A DNA stretch of 64,000 bases from NCBI RefSeq assembly GCF_002088975.1, contig NZ_NCST01000041.1:62001-126000 (forward strand), written 5' to 3'. This document shows, piece by piece, positions 8,335 through 18,290 of the stretch. Made by a program: the position numbers and the translations under genes. Under the pieces are notes generated by a model. The model ran no database searches. It saw only the letters and a program-made list of their open reading frames with translations, and was not told where the DNA came from. The first letter of the stretch is position 1, and each line of letters opens with the position of its first letter. The DNA is from Henriciella aquimarina (GTDB taxonomy: Bacteria; Pseudomonadota; Alphaproteobacteria; Caulobacterales; Hyphomonadaceae).

Positions 8335-9774
8335 ATGTTCTGGGATCATGATGACGACAAGCCTCGTGAAGAGTGCGGCATCGTAGGCGTTTTTGGCCAC
8401 CCTGAAGCATCCCTTCTGACAGCCCTTGGCCTCCACGCCCTCCAGCATCGCGGACAGGAAGCCTGTGGTATCGCCACCTTCGACGGCGAACGCTTCCACA
8501 ATGAGCGCCATATGGGCCTCGTCGGCGAGAATTTCGGCGGCGACCTGACCGACCGCCTGCCCGGCCATTCCGCCATTGGCCACAACCGCTACTCCACCCA
8601 GGGCAAGCCGGCAGTCCGCAACATCCAGCCGATCTTTGCCGATCTCGCCTCATCCGGTTTCGCTGTCGCCCATAATGGCAACATCACCAATGCCCGCGCG
8701 CTGCGCCGTGACCTGATCGAGAAGGGCGCGATCTTCCAGTCGACCATGGACACAGAGGTCGTTCTGCAACTCGTCGCGCGCAGCCCGAAGCCGCTGATGC
8801 GCGACCGCTTCCAGGAAGCCTTGACCTATATCGAGGGCGGCTACGCCCTGGTCGGCCTGACCAACAAGAAACTGATCGGCGCCCGTGACCCGATCGGCCT
8901 GCGCCCGCTCGTCCTCGGCAAGATCGGGTCCGGCTGGGTGCTGGCGTCTGAAACCTGCGCGCTCGACATCATCGGCGCGGAATTCGTCCGCGAGCTGGAG
9001 AACGGCGAAGTCGTCATCATCAACGAGGATGGCGTCGAGAGCTATTTCCCCTTCCCGCGCCGGCCGGAATCGCCCTGCCTGTTCGAATATGTCTACTTTG
9101 CGCGGCCCGATAGCGTCGTACAGGGCCGCTCGGTCTACGAGGTCCGCCGCCGCATGGGCAACCAGCTGGCACGTGAGAACCCGGCCGATGTCGACGTGAT
9201 CGTGCCTGTGCCGGACTCCGGCGTACCAGCCGCCATCGGCTTCTCCGAGGAAAGCGGCATCCCCTTCCAGCTCGGCATCATCCGCAGCCACTATGTCGGT
9301 CGCACCTTCATCGAGCCGACCCAGACCGGGCGTCAGCGCTCCATCTCGCGCAAGCATTCTCCCAACAAGGCGGTGCTCGAAGGCAAGCGTGTGCTGCTCG
9401 TGGATGACTCCATCGTGCGCGGCAACACCTCCAAGAAGATCGTCCAGATGGTGCGCGATGCAGGCGCCCGCGAAGTGCATATGCGCTCGGCTAGCCCGCC
9501 CATCACTCATCCCGATTTCTACGGCATCGACATGGCCGCGCAATCCGAGCTGATGGCTGCCAACCACTCGCTTGAGGAAATGCGCAACTTCCTCAAGGTC
9601 GAGACGCTTGGCTTCCTGTCGGTGCCCGGCCTCTATTCGGCGATCGGCGTCGAGCGGAACTCCGCCCAGCCGCAATTCTCCGATCATTGCTTCACGGGCA
9701 TCTATCCGACCCGGCTGGTCGATCACATGCGCGACGAAAGCGCCAAGGAACGCCAGCTTTCCCTGCTGGACTAA
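8335..9774 (+). CDS. purF: Amidophosphoribosyltransferase
   Basis: First committed step of purine synthesis: PRPP plus glutamine to phosphoribosylamine. The class II glutaminase nucleophile is C14 after a propeptide (PREECGIVGVFGHPEAS), so maturation by propeptide cleavage is expected. The PRPP-binding motif VLLVDDSIVRGNTSKK is near residue 355. The length of 479 residues is typical. A GTG at 8329 in frame is an alternative start. The ATG at 8335 is preferred because GAGG at 8326-8329 lies 5 bases upstream. Confidence 0.95.
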   Translation: MFWDHDDDKPREECGIVGVFGHPEASLLTALGLHALQHRGQEACGIATFDGERFHNERHMGLVGENFGGDLTDRLPGHSAIGHNRYSTQGKPAVRNIQPIFADLASSGFAVAHNGNITNARALRRDLIEKGAIFQSTMDTEVVLQLVARSPKPLMRDRFQEALTYIEGGYALVGLTNKKLIGARDPIGLRPLVLGKIGSGWVLASETCALDIIGAEFVRELENGEVVIINEDGVESYFPFPRRPESPCLFEYVYFARPDSVVQGRSVYEVRRRMGNQLARENPADVDVIVPVPDSGVPAAIGFSEESGIPFQLGIIRSHYVGRTFIEPTQTGRQRSISRKHSPNKAVLEGKRVLLVDDSIVRGNTSKKIVQMVRDAGAREVHMRSASPPITHPDFYGIDMAAQSELMAANHSLEEMRNFLKVETLGFLSVPGLYSAIGVERNSAQPQFSDHCFTGIYPTRLVDHMRDESAKERQLSLLD

Positions 9775-9802
9775 GCGCACACAGCCGATTAGGCCGCCTT
9801 CC

Positions 9803-10501
9803 ATGGATAAACGCATCACACTGGTGACCGGGGCGTCCCGCGGGATCGGCCGCGCCGCAACCCTGGAACTGGCCCGCCGCGGGCATCACATCGTCGCCGT
9901 CGCCCGCTCGAAACTGGCGCTGGAGAAGCTCGATGACGAGATCAAGGCCGAAGGCGGCAGCGCCACGCTGGTGCCAATGGACCTGAAGGACCCGACCGCC
10001 TTCGAGACACTAGGCCAGGCGCTGGCAACGAAGTTCGGCCGCCTTGATGGCGTGCTCGGCAATGCCGGCATTCTCGGTACGCTGGGCCCGTTGCAGGCGA
10101 TTGGCCCGCGCAGCTTCGAAGAGACGATCGAGGTGAACCTCACGGCCAACTGGCGGCTGATCCGGGCCATGTCACCGCTGCTGCAGCGCTCGGAAGCGCC
10201 CCGCGCGGTCTTCATCACCTCCGGTGTCGTGCCACGCCCGCGCGCCTTCTGGGGCCCCTACCAGGCCTCCAAGGCCGGCCTCGAAGCGCTTGTCGCCGCC
10301 TGGGCCGACGAGAACGAGAATCTGAAGCTCCGGGTCAACCTGTTCGACCCTGGTGCCACGCGCACCGGCATGCGCGCCGAAGCCATGCCGAGCGAAGACC
10401 CGATGACGCTGCCGACGCCGGAAGAGGTTGTGGGCAAGCTCGTGCCGCTGCTCGAAGAAAGCGAAATGCGCACGGGTGAGCGGATTACGTATCGGGACTG
10501 A
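9803..10501 (+). CDS. Short-chain dehydrogenase/reductase
   Basis: A 232-residue classical SDR with a Rossmann fold. It shows the NAD(P)-binding TGASRGIG at residues 9-16, the structural NAG in VLGNAGILG, the catalytic serine in FITSG, and the YxxxK pair Y153/K157 in YQASK. Substrate cannot be told from the sequence; the family includes many ketoacyl and alcohol oxidoreductases. The frame is open upstream into purF, but ATG 9803 gives the canonical N-terminus. It lies 28 bases after purF and may be in the same operon. Confidence 0.85.
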   Translation: MDKRITLVTGASRGIGRAATLELARRGHHIVAVARSKLALEKLDDEIKAEGGSATLVPMDLKDPTAFETLGQALATKFGRLDGVLGNAGILGTLGPLQAIGPRSFEETIEVNLTANWRLIRAMSPLLQRSEAPRAVFITSGVVPRPRAFWGPYQASKAGLEALVAAWADENENLKLRVNLFDPGATRTGMRAEAMPSEDPMTLPTPEEVVGKLVPLLEESEMRTGERITYRD

Positions 10502-10513
10502 GGAAGCCCGGCC

Positions 10514-12043
10514 CTACTTCTTCCGCCGGCCCTGCGCCTTGTCGGCAAAGGGGTTCGCCCCCTGGCGCACGAATAGCCGGATCGGCACGCCGGGCATGTC
10601 GAAAGCCTCACGGATCCCGTTGATCAGGAAGCGCTTGTACTGTTCCGGCATATGCTCGCCCCGCGAGGCGATCAGCACGAAGGTCGGCGGGCGCGCCTTC
10701 ATCTGCGCCATATAGCGCGGCTTGATGCGCTTTCCGTGGACCGATGGCGGCGGATGGCGCTCGATCGTGTAGCGCAGCCAGCGATTGAGATCGCCCGTCT
10801 TCACGCGCGCGGACCAGTCGTCATAGACCTTGGCCACCGCCGGCATGAACCGGTCGACCCGCTTGCCCGTCAGGCCCGACAGCGTGACCACAGGCGTGCC
10901 CTTGGCGTTCGGCAGCAGGCGCTTGGCGAGGTCGCTCAGCTCGCGCATCTTCTGGGCGTGGTTCTCGACCGTATCCCATTTGGAGATGACGAAGACGAGC
11001 CCCCGGCCTTCACGCACGGCGAGGTCGGCAATCTGCAGGTCCTGCTTCTCGAAGGCATCATCGGGATCCATGACCAGGGCGATGATGTCGGCATATTTGA
11101 GCGAACGGACCGTCTCTCCCGTCGACATGCGCTCAAGGCGCTCCTGCACCTTGGACTTGCGCCGCAGGCCGGCCGTGTCGACCAGCTTGATCCGGCGGCC
11201 TTCATACATCCAGTCGACGGCGATAGAATCGCGCGTGATCCCGGCTTCCGGCCCGGTGAGCAGCCGCTGCTCGCCGAGCAGTTGATTGACCAGGGTCGAC
11301 TTGCCGGCATTCGGACGCCCGACAATGGCAAGCCGGATGGGGCGCTTTTTCGCTTCCTCGCGCGCGGCAAGCTGCGCCTCGGCCTCGGCGGCGTCATCGA
11401 TGCCAGCCTCTTCCAGCGCCGCACTCAGCGCTTCTTCCGTCAGGTTCGGATCATCGACATCGATCTCGGCCAGGCGATCCAGGATTTCATCATCGAAGCC
11501 CTCGCCCTCGGCCGCATCGTCTTCGGTGAAGGCGGCGAGGAAGGCTTCCTCGCCCAGCGCAGCGCGGATCGCGGCATAAAGATCGCCCAGCCCCTCGCCA
11601 TGTGCGCCTGACAGCCCGACCGGTTCCCCGAAACCGAGGCCCCAGGCTTCGGCAATGCCGATATCGCCCTGGCTGCCTTCGGCCTTGTTTGCCGCGAGCA
11701 CGACGGGCAGGTCGGCCTTGCGCAGCACTTCGGCGAAAGTCTCATCGGTCGGGGTGACGCCGGCGCGCGCATCGATCAGGAAAAGCGCGAGCTCCGCCTC
11801 GCGGATGGCCACTTCGGTCTGGTGACGCATGCGCGCTTCCAGCGACTCGTCATGCACATCCTCGAAGCCGGCCGTATCGATCAGGGTCAGCGGCAAGTCG
11901 GCCAGCCGACCTGAGGCTTCCTTGCGGTCACGCGTCACGCCCGGCTGGTCATCGACCAGCGCGATCTGCTTGCCAGCAAGACGGTTGAACAGCGTCGACT
12001 TCCCGACATTCGGGCGGCCGACAATCGCGATCTTCAACGGCAT
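10514..12043 (-). CDS. der: Ribosome-associated GTPase Der (EngA)
   Basis: A 509-residue protein with two tandem GTPase domains, needed for 50S ribosome assembly. The first G1 loop, GRPNVGKS, is at residues 9-16 and the second, GRPNAGKS, near residue 238. Each has a DTAG switch motif (LIDTAGFED and LVDTAGLRR), and the NKAE and SKWD guanine-specificity motifs are present. The C-terminal KH-like domain ends in a basic tail. An acidic stretch of about 60 residues between the domains makes it slightly longer than many homologues. Confidence 0.96.
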   Translation of the reverse strand: MPLKIAIVGRPNVGKSTLFNRLAGKQIALVDDQPGVTRDRKEASGRLADLPLTLIDTAGFEDVHDESLEARMRHQTEVAIREAELALFLIDARAGVTPTDETFAEVLRKADLPVVLAANKAEGSQGDIGIAEAWGLGFGEPVGLSGAHGEGLGDLYAAIRAALGEEAFLAAFTEDDAAEGEGFDDEILDRLAEIDVDDPNLTEEALSAALEEAGIDDAAEAEAQLAAREEAKKRPIRLAIVGRPNAGKSTLVNQLLGEQRLLTGPEAGITRDSIAVDWMYEGRRIKLVDTAGLRRKSKVQERLERMSTGETVRSLKYADIIALVMDPDDAFEKQDLQIADLAVREGRGLVFVISKWDTVENHAQKMRELSDLAKRLLPNAKGTPVVTLSGLTGKRVDRFMPAVAKVYDDWSARVKTGDLNRWLRYTIERHPPPSVHGKRIKPRYMAQMKARPPTFVLIASRGEHMPEQYKRFLINGIREAFDMPGVPIRLFVRQGANPFADKAQGRRKK

Positions 12044-12097
12044 GAGCCGCCCCTTCCCAATGCACCCCGCGCCTGGTCCGGGGCAAAGCGCAGCCTC

Positions 12098-13444
12098 TTA
12101 GCGGATTGCGATCAGGCGTGCATTATCTGTCAGCACAAACACCTTGTCGCCGGCTGCAATCGGCTCGATGTAGACCGGGCTCTTGAGATCGATGGAGTCG
12201 ATACGCTCCCCGGTCTTCGGCGACAGGCTGATCAGCTCACCCCGCGAAGACACGACAATCACCTGGTTCGAGGCGATGATCGGCCCGGAATAGGAAATCC
12301 GGCCCTTCTTCTTCTTCGGCTTGGCAAAGCGCGGCAGCTCGCTGACCCAGTAGACTTGGCCATTGTTCGCGGCAAGGCACGCCACACGGCCATCGGTGCT
12401 GGCGACGAAAAGATAGTTGCCGGCAAGCGCCGGGGCAGACGTCGAGCCGACCGGCTGGACCCAGACCCGGTTACCGGTGCGCCCGTCAATCGCGGCCATG
12501 ACACCCGACTGGTTCGCCGCAAAGACGAGCCCGCCGCCGATCACAGGGCGCGAAGCAATGTCGTTGATCGAGGAGATCGGCGTGAACCGGCCCGGCCGCG
12601 ACAGCGCCTCGTTCCAGAGACGGCGGCCATTGGCGGCCAGATAGGCGATGATCTCACCCGAGGAATAAGGCGTGATGACGATGTCCTCGATCGCCGCCGA
12701 GCTGGGCGAGCCGAGCACGCGGGCGGATTCCGCAATCGCCTGGTCCGACCAGAGGATACGGCCCGTCTTCAGATCGAGCGCGAAGACTTCATTGTTGTTC
12801 GAGGAGACATAGGCGCGCTTGTCCTTGATGGTCGGCGAGCCGGTCATCGGCGCTTCCATATCGCGCCGCCACAGCTCGCTGCCATCGGACGCATCGAGCG
12901 CACTGACAAAGCCATAGCCGCTGGCGACGATGAGCCTGTCATCGGCCAGGGCAATACCGGAGCCGACGCCGATCTGGTCGCGGCTGTTTCCGGATTTGAG
13001 TTCACGGGTCCAGAGCCGGTCCCCGGAGGCGATGTCGAAAGCCCGGACGGTCTGGTCGGAATCGATGACATAGATTGTCGTCTCGCTCGTCACCGGCGGA
13101 GAGGTCAGCGCGCGTTTCGTCGCCGAGCCGCGTCCGGCATCGATGCGCCAGGCAACCTCGAAATCCTTCGCCGCCGCGATATGCCCGGCCGCCTTGGTCG
13201 CTTGCGAACCGGCCTGCGGCCAGCTGGTCAGAACCTCCGCGTCCGGCAGCGTGACCTCTTCATCGGCCAGTTCGGGGCTCGGCTCGATCACTTCGTCACC
13301 GAGAACCATCTCGATGCGGCCTTCCTTCTCCTCAGCCGAAAGGCGTTCCTTCTCCGCGCGCTGGTTGCGGAAATAGGAGCAGGCGCTGAGCGACAGGATG
13401 AGTACACCTGTCAGCGCAATGCGGAAGGTCTTGTTCGCGGTCAT
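12098..13444 (-). CDS. bamB: BamB-like outer-membrane assembly lipoprotein, PQQ-type propeller
   Basis: A 448-residue lipoprotein with a signal peptide ending in the lipobox LSAC. A charged linker follows, then a beta propeller with repeated PQQ-like blades such as SGDRLWTRELKSG, DGSELWRRDME and TGRILWSDQ. BamB helps the BAM complex insert beta-barrel proteins, which suits a genome rich in TonB receptors. It follows the YfgM-like gene with no gap and precedes der, matching the yfgM-bamB-der order of other proteobacteria. Confidence 0.87.
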   Translation of the reverse strand: MTANKTFRIALTGVLILSLSACSYFRNQRAEKERLSAEEKEGRIEMVLGDEVIEPSPELADEEVTLPDAEVLTSWPQAGSQATKAAGHIAAAKDFEVAWRIDAGRGSATKRALTSPPVTSETTIYVIDSDQTVRAFDIASGDRLWTRELKSGNSRDQIGVGSGIALADDRLIVASGYGFVSALDASDGSELWRRDMEAPMTGSPTIKDKRAYVSSNNNEVFALDLKTGRILWSDQAIAESARVLGSPSSAAIEDIVITPYSSGEIIAYLAANGRRLWNEALSRPGRFTPISSINDIASRPVIGGGLVFAANQSGVMAAIDGRTGNRVWVQPVGSTSAPALAGNYLFVASTDGRVACLAANNGQVYWVSELPRFAKPKKKKGRISYSGPIIASNQVIVVSSRGELISLSPKTGERIDSIDLKSPVYIEPIAAGDKVFVLTDNARLIAIR

Positions 13445-14197
13445 TTAGGTGGGGTCTCCATCTGTCTGGGACGCATCGGGGGCTTCAGCGGGCGTACCGG
13501 TTTCGGCATCCTCGCCGCCGGCTTGCGAAGCTGTGTCGCTGTCTGCCGCCTCGGACGGCTCAGCGGCTGGCAGGGTATCAAGCGCGATGCGGGCGCGCTG
13601 CTGAACGCCTTGCGGCACATTGGCAAGGAAGCGCAGATCGTTGAACGCCTCGCGCGCATAGGCATAATCTTCTTCTTCTGCTGCCTTCGCCGCGACCAGT
13701 TCGAGCGCCAGCGCCCCGAACTGCGACTCTTCATCGGCCAGCCCGCCGAGATAGGTTTCCAGCTCGCTGCGGCTCATCGTTTCCGATTTGAGATAGGCTG
13801 CCTTGAGCAGCGACAGCTTGCCGATGGGCGTCTCGGTATTGGCCGCCTTTTCCAGCGCGGCCACGGCAGCGGTGCGGTCGGCATTGCCTTTCAACCGGGC
13901 CTCGGCGAGATAGTTCGCCGCCACCGGCGCAATCCGCGCATCGCTGTCCGACAGCGTTTCAAAGGCGGTCGCCGCCTGCTGAAAATCCTGGTCGTCGAGC
14001 GTGTCGCGTGCGGTTTCGAACTGTTCCGCACTCGCTTCGACCGATTGGGACTGGCGATGGTCGATGAACTCGTAAAGCGCGACACCGCCAATCAGAAGGG
14101 CTGCGGCGATATAGGCGAAGATGCCGTATTTTTTCCACAGGCGCTCGGCCCGATCCTGGCGAAGGCCCTCTTCAACTTCCTCAAAAATATCAGCCAC
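13445..14197 (-). CDS. YfgM-like TPR membrane protein
   Basis: A 250-residue protein with a cytoplasmic N-terminus (MADIFEEVEEGLRQDRAERLWKKYG), one membrane helix (IFAYIAAALLIGGVALYEFI) and a periplasmic helical repeat domain. It ends in about 40 low-complexity acidic Ala/Ser/Glu residues. This matches the TPR_21/YfgM layout; YfgM is an ancillary factor of the Sec translocon. It is immediately followed by the bamB-like gene (stop and start abut), reproducing the conserved yfgM-bamB pair. Confidence 0.78.
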   Translation of the reverse strand: MADIFEEVEEGLRQDRAERLWKKYGIFAYIAAALLIGGVALYEFIDHRQSQSVEASAEQFETARDTLDDQDFQQAATAFETLSDSDARIAPVAANYLAEARLKGNADRTAAVAALEKAANTETPIGKLSLLKAAYLKSETMSRSELETYLGGLADEESQFGALALELVAAKAAEEEDYAYAREAFNDLRFLANVPQGVQQRARIALDTLPAAEPSEAADSDTASQAGGEDAETGTPAEAPDASQTDGDPT

Positions 14198-14287
14198 TTG
14201 GCCTACTCCGGTTTCGCGCCGTCAAATCAATCCGCGCGCACCCTAACCCCGAGCCTGTCCCCCGGCAACGCGCGAAAGCGGTTTGCT

Positions 14288-15109
14288 TTATTGTTTCCTC
14301 AGCTTGTAGGTTTCCGCCTCTCCCGGGAAGCGTCTGGCCCGCACATCGGCGGCATAGCTCTGCGCCGCCTTGCCGATTTCGGTGCGCATATCGTGATAGG
14401 TCCGCACGAATTTCGGCGTCCAGTCGAAATAGCCGAGCATATCCTGCAGAACCAGCACCTGCCCGTCACAGGAGGCCGAGGCCCCGATCCCGATGGTCGG
14501 ACATGACACCTGCCGCGTGATCTCATCGGCCAGATCTTCAGCCACGCCCTCGATGACGATGGCAAAGGCTCCGGCTTGCTCGGCTGCCTTGGCCTCTTCC
14601 ATGACGCGGGCGCGCTCGTCGGAATTGCGCCCCTGCGCCTTGAAGCCACCTGTGACGTTTACCGCCTGGGGGCGCAGGCCGACATGGCCCATTACCGGCA
14701 CGCCGCGCTCGACGAGATGCGCGATCTGGTGGGCGGCATAGGCGCCGCTTTCGAGCTTCACCGCCTGGCAGCCGGTTTCCTTCATGATGCGCGCGGCATT
14801 CTCGAAGGCGGTATCGGCATTGGTCTCGTAAGAACCGAAAGGCATGTCGACGACGACGAAGGCCTGCTCCGAGCCGCGCATCACGGCCTGACCGTGCAGG
14901 ATCATCATCTCCATGGTGACGCCGACCGGTGTGTCGAGCCCGTGCACCACCATCCCCACCGAATCGCCGACCAGCAGCACATCGCAATGCTCGTCCAGGA
15001 TCGACGCGGTCGGGGCGTCATAAGCGGTCAGGCAGACAAGCGGATCGCCCCCCTTGGCAGACGCGATATCCTTGACCGTCTTGCGGCGCGTTTGGGTCTG
15101 TTTCGACAT
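14288..15109 (-). CDS. panB: 3-methyl-2-oxobutanoate hydroxymethyltransferase
   Basis: A 273-residue TIM-barrel enzyme that adds a hydroxymethyl group to 2-oxoisovalerate, giving ketopantoate for pantothenate and CoA. Characteristic segments are LTAYDAPTASILDE, LLVGDSVGMVVHG, VVDMPFGSY (magnesium and substrate site) and PTIGIGAS. The length is standard. A GGAG lies a few bases before the ATG at 15109. No panC is adjacent. Confidence 0.95.
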   Translation of the reverse strand: MSKQTQTRRKTVKDIASAKGGDPLVCLTAYDAPTASILDEHCDVLLVGDSVGMVVHGLDTPVGVTMEMMILHGQAVMRGSEQAFVVVDMPFGSYETNADTAFENAARIMKETGCQAVKLESGAYAAHQIAHLVERGVPVMGHVGLRPQAVNVTGGFKAQGRNSDERARVMEEAKAAEQAGAFAIVIEGVAEDLADEITRQVSCPTIGIGASASCDGQVLVLQDMLGYFDWTPKFVRTYHDMRTEIGKAAQSYAADVRARRFPGEAETYKLRKQ

Positions 15110-15223
15110 TCTACACTCCAGTCAGGGCCTAGCAGGCCGAAGGGGAAGGCGTCCTCCTAGCAGAGCCGAACGCCAGAGGCCAAGCCATGATCGCGAGGGT
15201 GCCTCTCCAGGCGGGCCGTTGCG

Positions 15224-15808
15224 CTAGCCCTGCGGCAGCGCCGGCATGCCGAACAGGATGGGATGCAGCCACAACAGCATGGCCACCCACAAGCCGGTCC
15301 CGATCGCGACGGCAAAAACGTCTCCCATAAGCGCCGGCTTCACATCGGCCGGCGGGCCATTGTCGCCGCGCTTTTTTACCGCGATCCGGTCGATCACGGC
15401 ATAGGCGAGGAAGCTGCCGAACAGGATGATCGAATTGAGCTCGCCATTCGCCAGCAGGTGGCCGGTCGCCCAGAGCTTCACCCCGACCAGCATGGGATGT
15501 TTCAGCGTCTTCTTGATACGCCCGGTCGGTGTGTAGGCGGCAAACAGGATAACGAAGGCGAAAAGCTGGATCAGCACGTTCAGATGCTTCAGCCCGACCG
15601 GCGGTGACCAGACCACCATGGAAGGCCGCATCGCGCCGTATCCGATGACGATCAGAACGAGGCCAGCCACCGCGACAAGGCTGTAGAGCCCCATATACGG
15701 CCCATAGCCCATGCGGACCCGAAGATCGCGCCCCGCCGCGCGCGAGCGGAAGCTGGAAAACAGGTGGCAGCCGAAAAACAGCACCAGCCCGGCAATCAGA
15801 TAGACCAT
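15224..15808 (-). CDS. NnrU-family membrane protein
   Basis: A 194-residue protein with about six membrane helices. The segments LFFGCHLFSSF, MGYGPYMGLYSLVAVAGL, HPMLVGVKLWATGHLLANGE and SFLAYAVIDRIA match the NnrU/isoprenylcysteine-methyltransferase-like fold. NnrU was found near nitrite/nitric oxide reductase genes, but most family members are uncharacterised and no denitrification gene is present here. The start at 15808 has a strong purine-rich site (GGGGAGGGA) just upstream. Confidence 0.8.
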   Translation of the reverse strand: MVYLIAGLVLFFGCHLFSSFRSRAAGRDLRVRMGYGPYMGLYSLVAVAGLVLIVIGYGAMRPSMVVWSPPVGLKHLNVLIQLFAFVILFAAYTPTGRIKKTLKHPMLVGVKLWATGHLLANGELNSIILFGSFLAYAVIDRIAVKKRGDNGPPADVKPALMGDVFAVAIGTGLWVAMLLWLHPILFGMPALPQG

Positions 15809-15915
15809 GTATCCCTCCCCTCACTTTGAGTGAGCATGTCCCGGAACGGACTCCGCCGCAAGCCGCGACCGGATAACACCGGGACAGGCCCGGCAAAGCC
15901 CGCTAAGGCCAAAGC

Positions 15916-17136
15916 ATGGCACGGGAAACGAGCAAGCATCAGAATAGCGGCATGGCGCTCGTCGCCGGCGGCGGCATTGGCGGACTGACAGCCGCCCTCT
16001 GCCTGTTGCAGCGCGGCTGGTCGGTCCACGTCCTGGAAGCCGCCGACGCGCTTGAAGAGGTCGGCGCCGGCCTTCAGCTCAGCCCCAATGCCATGCATGT
16101 ACTCGATGCGCTGGGCCTCGGCGACGCGATTCGTGCCGCCGCCTTCGAGCCCGAAGCGCTGGAACTGCGGCTCGGGCGCTCCGGCCAGCGCGTCTTCTCG
16201 ATTCCCGCCGGGCCTGCCGCGCGCAAGCGTTGGGGCGCTGACTATCTCCACATGCACCGGGCCGACCTGCTCAAGGTGCTGGCGAATGCGGTGCGCGCCA
16301 ATCCGGCCGCCGGGATCAGCCTCGGCGCGCGCGTCACGGGCTACAAGAATACCGAGAGCGGCCCGCAAATCATGCTGGCCTCCGGCGAACCGCTGGCGGC
16401 CGATCTCGTTATCGGCGCCGATGGCATCCATTCCACCCTGCGCACACAGATGCTCGGGCCCGACAGCCCGCGCTTTACCGGCAATCTCGCCTGGCGCGTC
16501 GTCGTCCCGATGGAACGCCTGAAACACCCTCCGCCGCCAACCGCCTGCGTCTGGGCAGGGCGCGGGCGCCATGCCGTCACCTATCGCCTGCGCGGCGGGA
16601 CGCTCGCCAACCTTGTCGGCGTGATCGAGCGCCAGGACTGGCAAGGCGAAAGCTGGACCGAGCAAGGCACGAAACAGCAGGCACTTGCCGACTTCGCGGG
16701 CTGGCCCCTGCCGGTGACCGAACTCATCAACCAGGCCGATGCGCATTACCGCTGGGCCCTGTTCGACCGCGCCCCGCTCGCCTGCTGGCACGACGGCGCC
16801 GTCGCCCTGCTCGGCGATGCCTGCCACCCGATGCTGCCTTTCATGGCGCAGGGGGCGGCCATGGGGATCGAGGATGCCTGGGTGATGGCCCGCGAGGTGA
16901 CACAGGCCGAAACCGTCGAGGCCGGGCTTGCCCGCTATGAAGCGATCCGCAAGCCGCGCACCTCCCGCGTCCAGGCCGCCTCACGCGGCAATATGAAGAC
17001 CTTCCACCGCAAGAGCCCGCTCGGGCAGCTCGCCACTTACGGACCGATGTGGCTGGGCGGCCAGTTCCTGCCCGGCGTCGTGCGCGCCCATCAGGACTGG
17101 ATCTACGGCCACAACGTCACTGCGACGGATCGATGA
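15916..17136 (+). CDS. FAD-dependent monooxygenase, salicylate-hydroxylase type
   Basis: A 406-residue class A flavoprotein monooxygenase. The dinucleotide fold GGGIGGLTAALCL is near the N-terminus, the second motif VIGADGIHSTLR is in the middle, and GDACHPMLPFMAQGAAMGIEDA near residue 300 is the FAD ribityl-binding GD motif. NAD(P)H would reduce FAD for ring or enzyme-specific hydroxylation. The substrate is unknown; salicylate hydroxylase, zeaxanthin epoxidase-like and 6-hydroxynicotinate types share this layout. An in-frame ATG at 15952 is an alternative start. It converges on and overlaps the quinone oxidoreductase by 20 bases. Confidence 0.8.
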   Translation: MARETSKHQNSGMALVAGGGIGGLTAALCLLQRGWSVHVLEAADALEEVGAGLQLSPNAMHVLDALGLGDAIRAAAFEPEALELRLGRSGQRVFSIPAGPAARKRWGADYLHMHRADLLKVLANAVRANPAAGISLGARVTGYKNTESGPQIMLASGEPLAADLVIGADGIHSTLRTQMLGPDSPRFTGNLAWRVVVPMERLKHPPPPTACVWAGRGRHAVTYRLRGGTLANLVGVIERQDWQGESWTEQGTKQQALADFAGWPLPVTELINQADAHYRWALFDRAPLACWHDGAVALLGDACHPMLPFMAQGAAMGIEDAWVMAREVTQAETVEAGLARYEAIRKPRTSRVQAASRGNMKTFHRKSPLGQLATYGPMWLGGQFLPGVVRAHQDWIYGHNVTATDR

Positions 17137-18115
17137 TCACGCGCCCGACGACGCGGCGCTCCTCCATCTCCATGAACGCCTTGCGCCAGTCGTCCAGAGA
17201 ATAGACGCCGTGGACGTAGGGGTGCACCGCCCCGTCCGCGACCAGTTTCCAGACCGCTTCCATATTCTCCCGGCCCTTCTCGGGAAACCGCCGGCCATAT
17301 TCGCCGGCCCGCACGCCCACCACGGAAAAGCCTTTGATCAGCGGCATGTTCACGCCGATCTCGGGAATGCGTCCCGACGCAAAGCCGATGACGAGCAGCC
17401 GCCCGTCGAAACCGATGCAGCGCACGCTCTCATCGAAGACGTCCCCGCCAACCGGATCGTAGATCACATCGGCCCCGCCACCGGTGATCTCCTTCACCTT
17501 CTCGCGGAAGCCATGCGTGACATTGATGAGGGCGTCGGGCGCGTACGCCTCACGGATGATCTCAAGCTTCTCGCCGGTGGAGGCTGTCGCGATGACCTTC
17601 GCGCCAAGATGCTTGCCGAGATCAACGGCTGCGAGGCCCACCCCGCCAGCCGCGCCATGCACGAGCAGCCATTCCCCCGGCTGGATATTGGCCCGCCGCA
17701 CCAGCGCGACATAGGCGGTGAGATAGGCCGACCCGACCGAGGCAGCCTCGGCAAAGCCGAGACCCTGCGGGATCTTGCGCACCTGGCTGGCGGAATAGAC
17801 GGCATATTCGGCAAAGGCCCCGCCGCGTCCCCCGGTCACGACCCGGTCGCCCACCGCGAAACCGGACACGTCCGGGCCGAGCGCCACAATCTCTCCGGCG
17901 ACATCGCCGCCCGGCGTGAAGGGCAGGTCCGGCTTGTGCTGATAGCCGCCGCGCGTCATCAACAGGTCGGGAAAACCGAGACTGCCCGCCCGGACCTTCA
18001 GCAGGATCTCGCCCGCGCCCGGTGACGGCACCGGTATGTCGCGCACCGCGCAGCCCTCATAGTTTTCGGCAAGGCGTTCAAGGCGCAGGGCGCGCATGGT
18101 CTCTGGCAGGCTCAT
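17117..18115 (-). CDS. NADPH:quinone oxidoreductase family protein
   Basis: A 332-residue zinc-independent medium-chain dehydrogenase/reductase. It has the GroES-like N-terminal domain (SLGFPDLLMTRGGYQHKPDLPFTPGGDVAGEI), then a Rossmann domain with HGAAGGVGLAAVDLGKHLGAKVIATAS. No catalytic or structural zinc cysteines are seen, as in QOR-type enzymes. The frame continues upstream, but the ATG at 18115 gives the family N-terminus MRALRLERL after six residues. Substrate unknown; it likely reduces quinones or enoyl compounds. Confidence 0.83.
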   Translation of the reverse strand: MSLPETMRALRLERLAENYEGCAVRDIPVPSPGAGEILLKVRAGSLGFPDLLMTRGGYQHKPDLPFTPGGDVAGEIVALGPDVSGFAVGDRVVTGGRGGAFAEYAVYSASQVRKIPQGLGFAEAASVGSAYLTAYVALVRRANIQPGEWLLVHGAAGGVGLAAVDLGKHLGAKVIATASTGEKLEIIREAYAPDALINVTHGFREKVKEITGGGADVIYDPVGGDVFDESVRCIGFDGRLLVIGFASGRIPEIGVNMPLIKGFSVVGVRAGEYGRRFPEKGRENMEAVWKLVADGAVHPYVHGVYSLDDWRKAFMEMEERRVVGRVIIDPSQ

Positions 18116-18290
18116 CGGATCACTCCCGAACGGGGACTTTACAAGCCTCCGGTCTAGGCGAGGGCCATCGCCGCTGTCCATGCTGACATTGCGTGAGGCA
18201 ACGAGGAATGATCTTGGCTCTGGAAAAATCTCCGGGTCTGGGTCAGGACTGCCATGTTCGCGCCTGCCTGCGATGGAAAATCCCTGTCCG